Origin: Planctomycetota bacterium
Lineage (GTDB): Bacteria > Planctomycetota > UBA8742 > UBA2392
Reading direction: 5' to 3'
DNA length: 64,000 nucleotides
NCBI GenBank assembly: GCA_020848275.1
Contig: JADLAK010000101.1
Location: 1-64,000 of the forward strand
The notes beneath the pieces were generated by a model. The model was not told where the DNA came from. It worked only from the letters and a program-made list of their open reading frames with translations, and did no database searches. A program made the position numbers and the translations under genes. Positions 17,129-25,158 of this stretch are shown here, piece after piece. The stretch's first letter is position 1, and each line of letters starts with the position of its first letter.

Positions 17129-19903
17129 CTAAACCACGATGTTGACGATGCGGCCGGGCACCGCGATCAGTTTCTTCACGGGCTTGCCCTCCAGCAGCTT
17201 CTGGATCGCCTCGTTGCCGCGCGCCGCAGCTTCCAGATCCTTGGCGTCAGCGGTTTTCGCAACGCGGATGGTCGCGCGCGGCTTGCCGTTGATCGTCACG
17301 GCAATCTCGACCTCGTCCAGTACCAGCGCCGCAGGATCGGCCTTGGGCCACGGGCGGTCGAACACGCTGACCTGGTGGCCCAGCGCCGAGTGCACTTCCT
17401 CGGCGGTGTGCGGCGCGATCGGCGCCAGCACGCGCGCCATGATGTCCAGCGCCTCCATCAGGCAATGGCGCGCCGCCAGCTTTTTGTCGTCGAGGCCGCT
17501 GACCTTGCCCTCGAGCTTTTCCGACGTCACGAAATTGCGAATCGTGTTGAGCAACTCCATGCACTTGGCGATTGCCGTGTTGAAGGCGTAGCGGCCCTCG
17601 AACTCCTGCGTGGCCTTTTCAATTAGCGAGTGCGTGGCGTGGCGCATCGCCGAACAGGCCGCGTCCCACTTCGGGTGGCTGGGCAATTGCGGCAGGTTTT
17701 CGACCAGCGGCGCGCTGGCCAGCACGGTTTCGTGCCAGCGTTTGAGGAAGCGGTGCGCGCCGACGATGCCCTTGGGGTCCCACACCGAGTCCTGCTCGGC
17801 GGGGCCCAAAAACAGGATGTACAGGCGCACGGTATCGGCGCCGTACTGGTTGATCAGCTCGACGGGATCGGCGCCGTTGAGCTTGGACTTCGACATCTTC
17901 TCGACGCGCCGGCTGACGTCGCCCGGCGACGCCTTGCCTTCCTTGATCAACTCGGCCAACTGCGCTTCCGTCACGTAGCGGTTCATGTGCTCGTTGATCA
18001 CACGGATCGACTCGCCCTGGATCAGGCCGTGCGTGAACAGTTTCGAGAAGGGCTCGTCGTGGTCGATCAAGCCGAGGTCATGGATGAATTTGGTGAAGAA
18101 GCGCGCGTAGATCAAATGCAAAATCGCGTGCTCGCGCCCGCCGACGTACAGGTCGACTGGGTTCCACGCCTTGACCTTGGCCTTGTCGAATATCTTGTCG
18201 GCGTTTTTGGCGTCGGTGTAGCGCAGGAAGTACCAGCTTGAATCCACGAACGTGTCCATCGTGTCCGTGTCGCGGCGGGCCTCCATGCTTTTGCACTTCG
18301 GGCACTGCGTCTTGTTGAAGTCCGCGTGCAGCACCAGCGGCGACTGGCCTGTGGGCAAGAAGTCGACGTTGTCCGGCAGCACCACGGGCAATTGCTCGAC
18401 CGGCACGGGCACGATGCCGCACTTGGCGCAATGCACGACCGGGATCGGGCAGCCCCAGTAACGCTGGCGCGAGATGCCCCAGTCGCGCAGCTTGTAATTC
18501 ACTGTCGGCCCGCCCTGGTGCAGCGCGTTGAGGTCGGCTCCGATTTTTTTGATCGCCGCATCTGTGGTCAGGCCCGTGTAGCTGCCGCTGTCGATCAGCA
18601 CGCCGGGCGCAGTGTAAGCCGCCTTGGCGATGTCGACCTTGTCGTCGGCGTTTGCGGGCTTGATCACCTGTTTCATCTTCAGGCGATAGCCCTTGGCGAA
18701 GTCGTGGTCGCGTTCATCGTGCGCGGGCACGGCCATGACCGCGCCGGTGCCGTACATCAGCACGTAGTTGGCGATGAACAGCGGCACGCGCTCGCCGTTG
18801 AGCGGGTTCACGGCAACCATGCCCGTGTGCACCCCTTCTTTTTCCTCGCCCATGGCGCGGTCCATTTCAGTCATGGACAGCGTCTCGCGGCAAAAGTCTT
18901 CGATCTTCTTGCGCGTGCGCGGGTCAGTGAAGTTCAGGATCTTTTGCACCAGCGGGTGTTCCGGCGCGATCGCGACATAGGTGACGCCGAAAACCGTGTC
19001 GGCGCGCGTGGTAAACACCGTCATCTTCTCGACGGCTGACGGCGGCGTCGGGTTGCCCGCGGGCAGGATCGGGCCGGAACTTCCCGAGCCCGGCCGCAAC
19101 TCGACCTGGAAGTCGATGTTCACCCCTTCACTGCGGCCAATCCAGTTGCGCTGCTGGCTGACAACCAGCTCGGGCCAGTCTTTGTCGAGTTTGGCCAGGC
19201 CGTCCAGCAGGCGATCTGCATAGTCGGTGATGCGCAAGAACCACGCGTCGATTTCGCGCGGCTCGACCTTCGTGCCGCAACGAAAGCAGCCCTGGAACTC
19301 CTCGCCATCCTTGACGATGGTTTCCACCTGCTCGTTGGCCAGCACGGTTTTGTCGTTGGGACACCAGTTGACGCGCGCCTTTTTGCGGTAGGCCACGCCC
19401 TTTTCCAGCATTTTCAAAAACAGCCACTGCGTCCACTTGTAGTAGTCGGGCTTGCAGGTGAAGACTTCGCGTTCCCAGTCAAATGCGTAACCAAAGCGGT
19501 GCATCTGCGAGCGCATGTAATCGATGTGCTCAAAGGTCAGCTTTGCGGGGTGGATGTTGCTTTCGATTGCGGCGTTCTCGGCGGGCAGGCCAAAGGCGTC
19601 CCAGCCCATCGGGTTCATCACGTCAAAACCCTGCATGCGTTTGTAGCGCGCCTGCGAATCAACCAGCGTATAGGGCAGCGCGTGGCCGAAATGCAGGCGG
19701 CCGCTGGGATAGGGGAACATCGAAAGCACGTAGAACTTCTTGCGGTCACCGCGGCGCGTCGAAATTGTTTTGTCGGCTTCCTTGGCGTGGGCCAGGGCCC
19801 AGCGTTCCTGCCATTTGACTTCAAAGGAGGCGAAGTTGTCGGTGGTCTCGCCTTCTACGGGCGGACGCCGGCCGGAACCCTTGTCGAAATCTCTCTTTTC
19901 CAT
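17129..19903 (-). CDS. leuS: Leucine--tRNA ligase
   Basis: A 924-residue class I synthetase that charges tRNA-Leu. It has the HIGH-type motif HFGH (in MFPYPSGRLHFGHALPY), zinc-ribbon cysteine pairs (WCPNDKTVL and CFRCG), a CP1 editing domain with FTTRADTVFGVTYVAIAPEH, the signature KMSKSKLNG, and the C-terminal anticodon and tRNA-binding domain ending in PGRIVNIVV. A ~20-residue polar N-terminal extension (EKRDFDKGSGRRPPVEGE) precedes the family start. It is relevant to this window because a transposon-borne leucine-type tRNA with a foreign anticodon lies at 54924-55029. The region upstream is non-coding and holds the GxxExxY terminator. Confidence 0.97.
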   Translation of the reverse strand: MEKRDFDKGSGRRPPVEGETTDNFASFEVKWQERWALAHAKEADKTISTRRGDRKKFYVLSMFPYPSGRLHFGHALPYTLVDSQARYKRMQGFDVMNPMGWDAFGLPAENAAIESNIHPAKLTFEHIDYMRSQMHRFGYAFDWEREVFTCKPDYYKWTQWLFLKMLEKGVAYRKKARVNWCPNDKTVLANEQVETIVKDGEEFQGCFRCGTKVEPREIDAWFLRITDYADRLLDGLAKLDKDWPELVVSQQRNWIGRSEGVNIDFQVELRPGSGSSGPILPAGNPTPPSAVEKMTVFTTRADTVFGVTYVAIAPEHPLVQKILNFTDPRTRKKIEDFCRETLSMTEMDRAMGEEKEGVHTGMVAVNPLNGERVPLFIANYVLMYGTGAVMAVPAHDERDHDFAKGYRLKMKQVIKPANADDKVDIAKAAYTAPGVLIDSGSYTGLTTDAAIKKIGADLNALHQGGPTVNYKLRDWGISRQRYWGCPIPVVHCAKCGIVPVPVEQLPVVLPDNVDFLPTGQSPLVLHADFNKTQCPKCKSMEARRDTDTMDTFVDSSWYFLRYTDAKNADKIFDKAKVKAWNPVDLYVGGREHAILHLIYARFFTKFIHDLGLIDHDEPFSKLFTHGLIQGESIRVINEHMNRYVTEAQLAELIKEGKASPGDVSRRVEKMSKSKLNGADPVELINQYGADTVRLYILFLGPAEQDSVWDPKGIVGAHRFLKRWHETVLASAPLVENLPQLPSHPKWDAACSAMRHATHSLIEKATQEFEGRYAFNTAIAKCMELLNTIRNFVTSEKLEGKVSGLDDKKLAARHCLMEALDIMARVLAPIAPHTAEEVHSALGHQVSVFDRPWPKADPAALVLDEVEIAVTINGKPRATIRVAKTADAKDLEAAARGNEAIQKLLEGKPVKKLIAVPGRIVNIVV

Positions 19904-20010
19904 GACTCGTTTCTTTCAGCCTGCCGTGGCAGGAATTGTTGACTGTAGTTTGTTGCTCCCCGGGTGCAAACGTCAGGCGTCAGGCCGCGGGCAGCATTTT
20001 GTAACGCACA

Positions 20011-20040
20011 AAAAAATCGCCCCACCTGTCGGGGTGGGGC
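20011..20040 (-). terminator. Intrinsic terminator of the GxxExxY gene
   Basis: The stem GCCCCACC (20019-20026)/GGTGGGGC (20033-20040) has a 6-base loop. On the minus strand it is followed by gattttttt, a strong U-tract. It lies 26 bases past the stop codon at 20066. Confidence 0.88.
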
Positions 20041-20065
20041 GCACGTGGCTCGCGATTTCCCGGCG

Positions 20066-20467
20066 TTATTCCTGCTTGGCCTCCGCCGGTTGCGGCTTCT
20101 TGTGCACTGCCTCCACCCGCCTGACATCGAGCCGGGGGCCGTTGAACTTCAACAGCAGCCCCACCTCGAGGTCGAGGTTCTTGAGCAGGGTTCTAAGTCG
20201 GCCGTATTCGTCGGGGTGGATGTCTTCGCCCTCAACACACATCGCCAAAATCGCGTTGTCGACGCAGAAATCGACGCCCAGCTCGCCGATGCCCTGGCCA
20301 CGATAGTGAATTTTCACGGGCTTATCGGCTTCCGCCATGACGCCCATGTCGCGCAACTCGATTTCCATTGCACGGCGATAGCAATTACGGGGCAACCCAG
20401 GCCCGAGGTCGGTGTGAACCGCCTTGGCCGCATTAATGATGCGTTGGGTTAAATCCTTGTGCAGCAT
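20066..20467 (-). CDS. GxxExxY family protein
   Basis: A 133-residue protein of the GxxExxY family (PD-(D/E)XK-like fold, biochemical role unresolved). Family traits are the opening LTQRIINAAKAVHTDLGPGL, followed by YRRAMEIELRDMG, the ELGVDFCVDNAILAMC strand region where the nuclease-like Asp would sit, and LLLKFNGPRLDVRRV near the end. The name-giving G-x-x-E-x-x-Y motif is degenerate here (GPGLPRNCY; proline and arginine replace the usual LLE), so activity is uncertain. A lysine/glutamine-rich tail ends the protein. It is probably monocistronic with a strong terminator. The 112-bp gap 20468-20579 contains only a short palindrome, CCAGTGTGCACTGG. Confidence 0.8.
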   Translation of the reverse strand: MLHKDLTQRIINAAKAVHTDLGPGLPRNCYRRAMEIELRDMGVMAEADKPVKIHYRGQGIGELGVDFCVDNAILAMCVEGEDIHPDEYGRLRTLLKNLDLEVGLLLKFNGPRLDVRRVEAVHKKPQPAEAKQE

Positions 20468-20579
20468 GGTTCCACCGTTCGTGACTTACTGCCCGACAAT
20501 CGTAGCGGCGGGCCAAGGTCGGTTCCAGTGTGCACTGGTTGAGCCCAGAGCGCGAGCAACGGATGCTTTGGGGCGAAGC

Positions 20580-21182
20580 CTACTCGATGTCCATGTACTT
20601 CTGCAGCTTTTCGCGCAGGGTGTCGCGGGCGCGGGACGTCAGCGATTTCACGGCGGCGACGGTGATGTCCATGATCTTCGCGATTTCTTCGTAACTCTTT
20701 TCTTCGTAGCGGCTGAGGATGAGCGCCATGCGCTGGGTCTCGGGCAGGCTCTGCATCGCCTCGCGCACCAGACGCGCGCGTTTCTCGCGCTCGTCGCCGT
20801 CGCTGTCCTCGGGCGGCGCCTCGGCAATCTGCTCCAGCGTGTTTTCGCCCTCGTCGCTGCTCTCCAACAGACGCAACTTGCTGCGCGCCTGGTCGCGTTT
20901 GAAATTCAGGCACAGGTTCGTGACCACGGTAAACAGCCAGGTCGAGAACTTCGCCGCGGGCTGATAAGTCGCCGCGGCGCGATAGACACGCAAAAAGGCC
21001 TCCTGCACGAGGTCCTCAGCCTGCGACTGGTTGCCCAACTGGCGATAAATCACGGAGTACGCGAGGCGATGATGCCGCTCGAAAAGCTTGCGAAAGGCCT
21101 CGTCGTCGCCCTTGGCAACCCGGAGCATCAGCTCGTTATCCGGGTCGATCAGCTTGCCTTCTTTTGCTGGGTCGTCGGGCAT
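20580..21182 (-). CDS. ECF-type RNA polymerase sigma factor
   Basis: A 200-residue sigma-70 family protein. Region 2 is clear (FERHHRLAYSVIYRQLGNQ, then AEDLVQEAFLRVYRAA and FSTWLFTVVTNLCLNFKRD), and region 4 has the helix-turn-helix (SYEEIAKIMDITVAAVKSLTSRARDTLREKL). An acidic linker joins them. It starts 3 bases after the stop of the membrane TPR gene at 21186, so the two are almost certainly co-transcribed and probably translationally coupled. That neighbour, rather than a standard anti-sigma factor, is the likely regulator. Confidence 0.93.
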   Translation of the reverse strand: MPDDPAKEGKLIDPDNELMLRVAKGDDEAFRKLFERHHRLAYSVIYRQLGNQSQAEDLVQEAFLRVYRAAATYQPAAKFSTWLFTVVTNLCLNFKRDQARSKLRLLESSDEGENTLEQIAEAPPEDSDGDEREKRARLVREAMQSLPETQRMALILSRYEEKSYEEIAKIMDITVAAVKSLTSRARDTLREKLQKYMDIE

Positions 21183-21185
21183 GCC

Positions 21186-23318
21186 CTATTCGATCCCGAA
21201 GCGCATAAGAAGATTCGCGACGTAGGCGTCGTTGGTGCGCTCGGCATAGGCCTTCGCCAGTTTCCGCGCGCGTTCCGACGCGCCATTGACCGAGAGTTCG
21301 AGGATCAAATCCAGCCGACACACTTGCGGCTCGTCCTTGAAACGTTCGGCGGCCGCAAGCCGCGACTGCGCCCAATCAGGCTTGTCCAGGGCGATGCACG
21401 CTGCGGCTTGATTGAGAACGTCGTCTAGCTGGCATTCCGGCAGCGCGCAGAGGTCATCGAAAATCGCCAGCGCCGATAGATTCTCGCCCTGCGCCGTCAG
21501 CACACGCGCAAGTTCGCGCAGGAAATCCGGCCCGCGCTCGCCGCGCGCGTAGGCTTCACGCAACAGCGGCAGCCGCGCGGCGTCATCGGCGGCGATTTCC
21601 GCCAGCCGCAACAAGGCGCGCGGATCGTCGGGAAATTCGTCGCGCGCGCGTTCGTAGTAACTCGTGGCGCCGGCAAGATCGCCCTTTTTGCGTGTTAAAT
21701 CCCCTACCACCAGCATCACCGGAAGGCCGTCGATCAAGGCGCCCTTGGCCGCACGTTTGCCGACTTCGATCAACGCCTCACCGGCAAGGTTCTCAAGCCG
21801 CGCAGCGGCGGCAAAGCGCCAGAGCTTGAGGGCTTCGCCGGCGTCGCCGCCGACGTCGGAGGCCAGCAGAGTCGGCACAAGATATTGAACAAGCGCGACC
21901 GCGGCCGTTTTGATCGTGCGCGCGCGCACGTGTTCGGGCTTTTCGCCTTCGGGCGCGTCGGCGAACAACTCATCGGACAAGTCCGCCAGCGCCTCGCGGC
22001 ACTGCGGCAGCGTCAACGCCGAGTTGGCGCGCAGCATCACCGCGGAAACCACGATGCGCGCACCGGGCGTTTTCAGCGTCGGGCGCAGCGAGGCCAGTTG
22101 CAGCGAAAACAGGCGCATCATCGGCACCGCGGCCTCCGGCAGGGGGCGCTGCGCGAAGGCCTCGCCGTCGTAGGTCGCCGTTCCCGCGGGAATCTGCAAC
22201 GCAAGCATCGCGAATTCGGGCGACGTTGGCGCGATGATTTCCAGCGGGCAGCCCGCCGTGCGGCCCAGCGCAGCCAGCGCCGTCAGTGCGGCGGCGCGCG
22301 GCGCGCCTTTGTCTGAGAGAAAGTCCGAGACCAGCCATTGTTCGCCTTGCGGATAAACGCTGAATTGCAGGTTTTTCTGCGCATGGCCGACAAATGCCTC
22401 GATCAGCGGCTTGCGATCGACGATCCAGTTTTTCTCGTTGTCGACAACGCTTTGTGCGAATCCGCGCATAGTCTCGCCGGTTTGTTCCGGCGCCATGCGA
22501 AGGCGCCCGGGCTCGATGACGTGCACCAGGCTTTCCAGGCCCATCTGCAACGCGGGCAGGTCGCTGGGCGCAAGCGACAACGCGTCCATCTCAAGCGGGT
22601 CGATCAGCAACGCCAGCGGCTGGACCCCAAACTTCGCGCCGTAACCCGCGCCTTTAGCGTCGAAGTTGACCGCCGGTTTGACGCCGTCCTTGGGCGGGCC
22701 GCTTTTCCGGCCATCATCGGGCTTGGGTGGTTCAACGTTGGCCACGATGTTCGGCAGAGGTTGGGGCGAGAACACGCCGCTGACCACAAGCGCCAGCGTC
22801 AGGACCGCAAGCGCCCCCACCGCCGCAAGCGCGAGCCAGAGGGGTTTCATATTCGCGGTCGAGGCGGGCGGCGGCTCGGCGGTATCGACGGGCTTGCCGG
22901 CGTCAGCGCGTTTGCTGGGCGGCGAGGTCAGCAGGTCTTCGCTGAAGTGTTCCTCGGTAAGTTCGGCGCTGGCCCCGTTGATCACGAGTTCGTTGAGCAG
23001 GCTGCGCGCGCGGCGCGCAAGTTTATCGAGGTTCTGGTCGACGCCCGCGCTGTCGAGGCTGCGGGTGCGGATCAAAAACTCTTTCAGGCGTTCGCGCACG
23101 TTGGGCGGCAGGTCGGCGTGGACGCGCACGAATTCTTTTTCGATGCCGCTGCGGGCCTGTGAGAAATCTTGGCTGAGCCCGGGCGGCACGGCGCCGCTGT
23201 CGTGTTTGAGCTTGCGGGCAAAACCCAAAACGCGGTCGGCGCGCGAAAGTTGCTCGCGCAGGTTCTCAAACGGGTCCGATTTGGCTGAATCCAGCGGCAC
23301 AGTCGTGCATTTAGCCAC
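21186..23318 (-). CDS. Single-pass membrane protein with TPR-like C-terminus, partner of the ECF sigma factor
   Basis: A 710-residue protein of no recognised family. Residues 1-158 are probably cytoplasmic and helical; one membrane segment spans about 160-182 (WLALAAVGALAVLTLALVVSGVF). A large extracytoplasmic region follows, and its last ~160 residues look like TPR repeats (GDLAGATSYYERARDEFPDDPRALLRLAEIA; ENLSALAIFDDLC). The start at 23318 is a GTG inside a stretch resembling the common agccacagatgaacgcggatgaacac intergenic repeat, so the true start may differ. Its position directly upstream of the sigma gene suggests sensing or anti-sigma function, which is inference. Confidence 0.72.
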   Translation of the reverse strand: MAKCTTVPLDSAKSDPFENLREQLSRADRVLGFARKLKHDSGAVPPGLSQDFSQARSGIEKEFVRVHADLPPNVRERLKEFLIRTRSLDSAGVDQNLDKLARRARSLLNELVINGASAELTEEHFSEDLLTSPPSKRADAGKPVDTAEPPPASTANMKPLWLALAAVGALAVLTLALVVSGVFSPQPLPNIVANVEPPKPDDGRKSGPPKDGVKPAVNFDAKGAGYGAKFGVQPLALLIDPLEMDALSLAPSDLPALQMGLESLVHVIEPGRLRMAPEQTGETMRGFAQSVVDNEKNWIVDRKPLIEAFVGHAQKNLQFSVYPQGEQWLVSDFLSDKGAPRAAALTALAALGRTAGCPLEIIAPTSPEFAMLALQIPAGTATYDGEAFAQRPLPEAAVPMMRLFSLQLASLRPTLKTPGARIVVSAVMLRANSALTLPQCREALADLSDELFADAPEGEKPEHVRARTIKTAAVALVQYLVPTLLASDVGGDAGEALKLWRFAAAARLENLAGEALIEVGKRAAKGALIDGLPVMLVVGDLTRKKGDLAGATSYYERARDEFPDDPRALLRLAEIAADDAARLPLLREAYARGERGPDFLRELARVLTAQGENLSALAIFDDLCALPECQLDDVLNQAAACIALDKPDWAQSRLAAAERFKDEPQVCRLDLILELSVNGASERARKLAKAYAERTNDAYVANLLMRFGIE

Positions 23319-23370
23319 AGATGAACGCGGATGAACACAGATTCCGCAAACAGCAGCGGTGCCAGCCCCG

Positions 23371-24261
23371 CTATTTCCTGGTCAGCTTCTCCACGACCTC
23401 GGCATAACGGGCGCGGGTGCGCTCGATGATGTCGGCGGGCAGGTCCGGCGCAGGCGCCTTCTTGTTCCAGGGCTGCTTGTCGAGCCAGTCGCGCACGATC
23501 TGCTTGTCGAAACTTTCGGGACTCGTCCCGGTCTTGTACTTCGATGCGTCCCAGAAACGCGAGGAATCGGGCGTCAGCACCTCATCGCACAGGATGATGC
23601 GGTTTTCGTACAGGCCGAACTCGAACTTCGTGTCGGCGATGATGATGCCGCGTTTGGCCGCGTATTCGCTGGCGGTCGTGTAGGTGGAAAGCGTGAGGTC
23701 GCGCAATTTGGCCGCGTTGGACTCGCCCACGATCCTGGCCGATTGCTCGAAGCTGATGTTCTCGTCGTGCTGGCCCTTGGGCGCCTTGGTCGAGGGCGTG
23801 AAGATCGGCTTGGGCAGCTTTTCGGCCTGCTTGAGCCCGGCGGGCAGCTTGTGGCCGCAGATAGCGCCCGTGGCCTGGTAATCCTTCCAGCCGCTGCCGG
23901 CGACGTAGCCACGCACCACGCACTCGACGGGGAATATCTGCGCCTTGCGGCAGAGCATGCTGCGGCCCTCAAGTTGAGCTTTGAAAGCATGCAGGCTTGT
24001 GGGCATTTTCGCGACGTCGGTCGTGACAAGATGGTTTTCGACCTTGTCCTTGAGCAAGTCGAACCAGAACAGCGAAAGCTGTGTCAGGATGCGGCCCTTG
24101 CCGGGGATGCCCTGGTTCATGACGACGTCAAAGGCCGAGAGGCGGTCCGTCGCCACCAGCAGGATGTTGTTGTCGACTTCGTAGACGTCGCGGACCTTGC
24201 CGCGGGCCAGAAGTTTGATGCCGGAACCTTTAAGGTCGGTAGTGAGCAGAGTGTTTTCCAT
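23371..24261 (-). CDS. purC: Phosphoribosylaminoimidazole-succinocarboxamide synthase (SAICAR synthase)
   Basis: A 296-residue enzyme of purine biosynthesis that ligates aspartate to CAIR with ATP. Family motifs are RGKVRDVYEVDNNILLVATDRLSAFDVV at the N-terminus, ECVVRGYVAGSGWKDYQ, KFEFGLYENRIILCDEVLTPDSSRFW and the C-terminal FDKQIVRDWLDKQPW. It is the longer, yeast-like form of PurC. The ATG at 24261 gives the full N-terminal ATP loop. The neighbours are unrelated, so it appears to be a single-gene unit. Confidence 0.96.
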   Translation of the reverse strand: MENTLLTTDLKGSGIKLLARGKVRDVYEVDNNILLVATDRLSAFDVVMNQGIPGKGRILTQLSLFWFDLLKDKVENHLVTTDVAKMPTSLHAFKAQLEGRSMLCRKAQIFPVECVVRGYVAGSGWKDYQATGAICGHKLPAGLKQAEKLPKPIFTPSTKAPKGQHDENISFEQSARIVGESNAAKLRDLTLSTYTTASEYAAKRGIIIADTKFEFGLYENRIILCDEVLTPDSSRFWDASKYKTGTSPESFDKQIVRDWLDKQPWNKKAPAPDLPADIIERTRARYAEVVEKLTRK

Positions 24262-24322
24262 GCCGGCATAATTTACCGAAACGCCCGCCGAATCAAGGGC
24301 GGCGGCCCCGGGTTTTCAACAA

Positions 24323-25045
24323 TCAGGCGGCGGCGACGACGGCTTGGCGGGGACTGTTGGCAAGCTCGAACCGCCCGCCGCCGAGGTCGGCATAGCGCGC
24401 GACGGTCTTGAGCCCGGCTTTCGCCAGCATTCCATCGAGTTCGGCTGGTTCGAACACCATGACAGACTCATGCCAGCGGCGGGTTTCGCCTCCCCTCACA
24501 AGTTCGATGTCCTTGATGATGCGGCGACCTTCGACACGGCGACGCGCGCGCAAGGTTCCGGCGTCGGTACTTTCGACTGTCTCGGGCTTGAGCGCCGCGA
24601 TCGTGGGGCCGGGATTGATCGTGTCGATCACCACCCGGCCGCCGGGCTCGAGCACGCGGCGGATCTCGCGCAATACGCCCAGGTTTTCGGCGTCATCGAA
24701 ATAGCCGAAGCTGGTGAACAGGCTAAGCACCGCGGCGAAGCTGCCGTCGGCATAGGGCACGCGGCGCATGTCAGCGCGCACGACCCAGCCGCGCGAACCG
24801 GCACGGAGCAAGTCCATCGAAAGGTCGAGGCCAAACACTCCCAGGCCCTGTGCCCGCAGCACCTTGAGGTGGCGGCCGGCGCCGCAACACAGGTCGAGGA
24901 TGCGGCCTTTACGCGGCAGCAGGCCTGAGTCGAGAATCGCCACAACTTGCTTGCGGGCCTCGGCTTCCGACCGGTGGGCGTAGAGCGCGAGGTATTCAGG
25001 ACCGAATGCTCTAACAAACCAGGGTTCGCGGTCGGGCTTGGGCAC
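24323..25045 (-). CDS. Class I SAM-dependent methyltransferase
   Basis: A 240-residue methyltransferase. Motif I is ILDLCCGAGRHLKVL, followed by the acidic strand end FGLDLSMDLL, then VRADMRRVPYADGSFAAVLSLFTSFGYF and LEPGGRVVIDTINP. The closest broad group is the Methyltransf_25/11 type. The GTG at 25045 (giving MPKPDREPWFVRAFG) is preferred: the ORF extends further upstream only through an AT-rich ccaaaatcc tandem repeat that translates to an implausible FWILDFGFWI string. Substrate unknown. It lies downstream of the pilC terminator, so it is not part of the pilus operon. Confidence 0.82.
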   Translation of the reverse strand: MPKPDREPWFVRAFGPEYLALYAHRSEAEARKQVVAILDSGLLPRKGRILDLCCGAGRHLKVLRAQGLGVFGLDLSMDLLRAGSRGWVVRADMRRVPYADGSFAAVLSLFTSFGYFDDAENLGVLREIRRVLEPGGRVVIDTINPGPTIAALKPETVESTDAGTLRARRRVEGRRIIKDIELVRGGETRRWHESVMVFEPAELDGMLAKAGLKTVARYADLGGGRFELANSPRQAVVAAA

Positions 25046-25056
25046 GGTGTTCAGCC

Positions 25057-25089
25057 TAATCCAAAATCCAAAATCTAAAATCCAAAATG
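25057..25089 (+). repeat. Short tandem repeat of the tccaaaatcc type
   Basis: Three to four ~10-bp tandem units (taatccaaaa, tccaaaatct, aaaatccaaa) lie between the methyltransferase GTG start and the pilC terminator. They explain the spurious upstream extension of the methyltransferase ORF. A related gattgtggat-type stretch lies at about 42353-42425. Confidence 0.6.
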
Positions 25090-25103
25090 TCGGAGGCTGC
25101 ACC

Positions 25104-25135
25104 GCAAAAAACCAAGGGCGCCCGAAGGCGCCCTT
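25104..25135 (-). terminator. Intrinsic terminator of the pilB-pilT-pilC operon
   Basis: A perfect 9-bp stem AAGGGCGCC (25114-25122)/GGCGCCCTT (25127-25135) has a CGAA loop (TTCG on the transcribed strand). It is followed on the minus strand by ggttttttgc. It lies 24 bases past the pilC stop. Confidence 0.92.
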
Positions 25136-25158
25136 GTCCCACAATGACTATCCAACCC

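Noticed and set aside
25057..25089. The ccaaaatcc tandem units as a possible CRISPR or small satellite array
   Set aside because: Only three to four contiguous ~10-bp units without spacers; no cas gene is present anywhere in the window.
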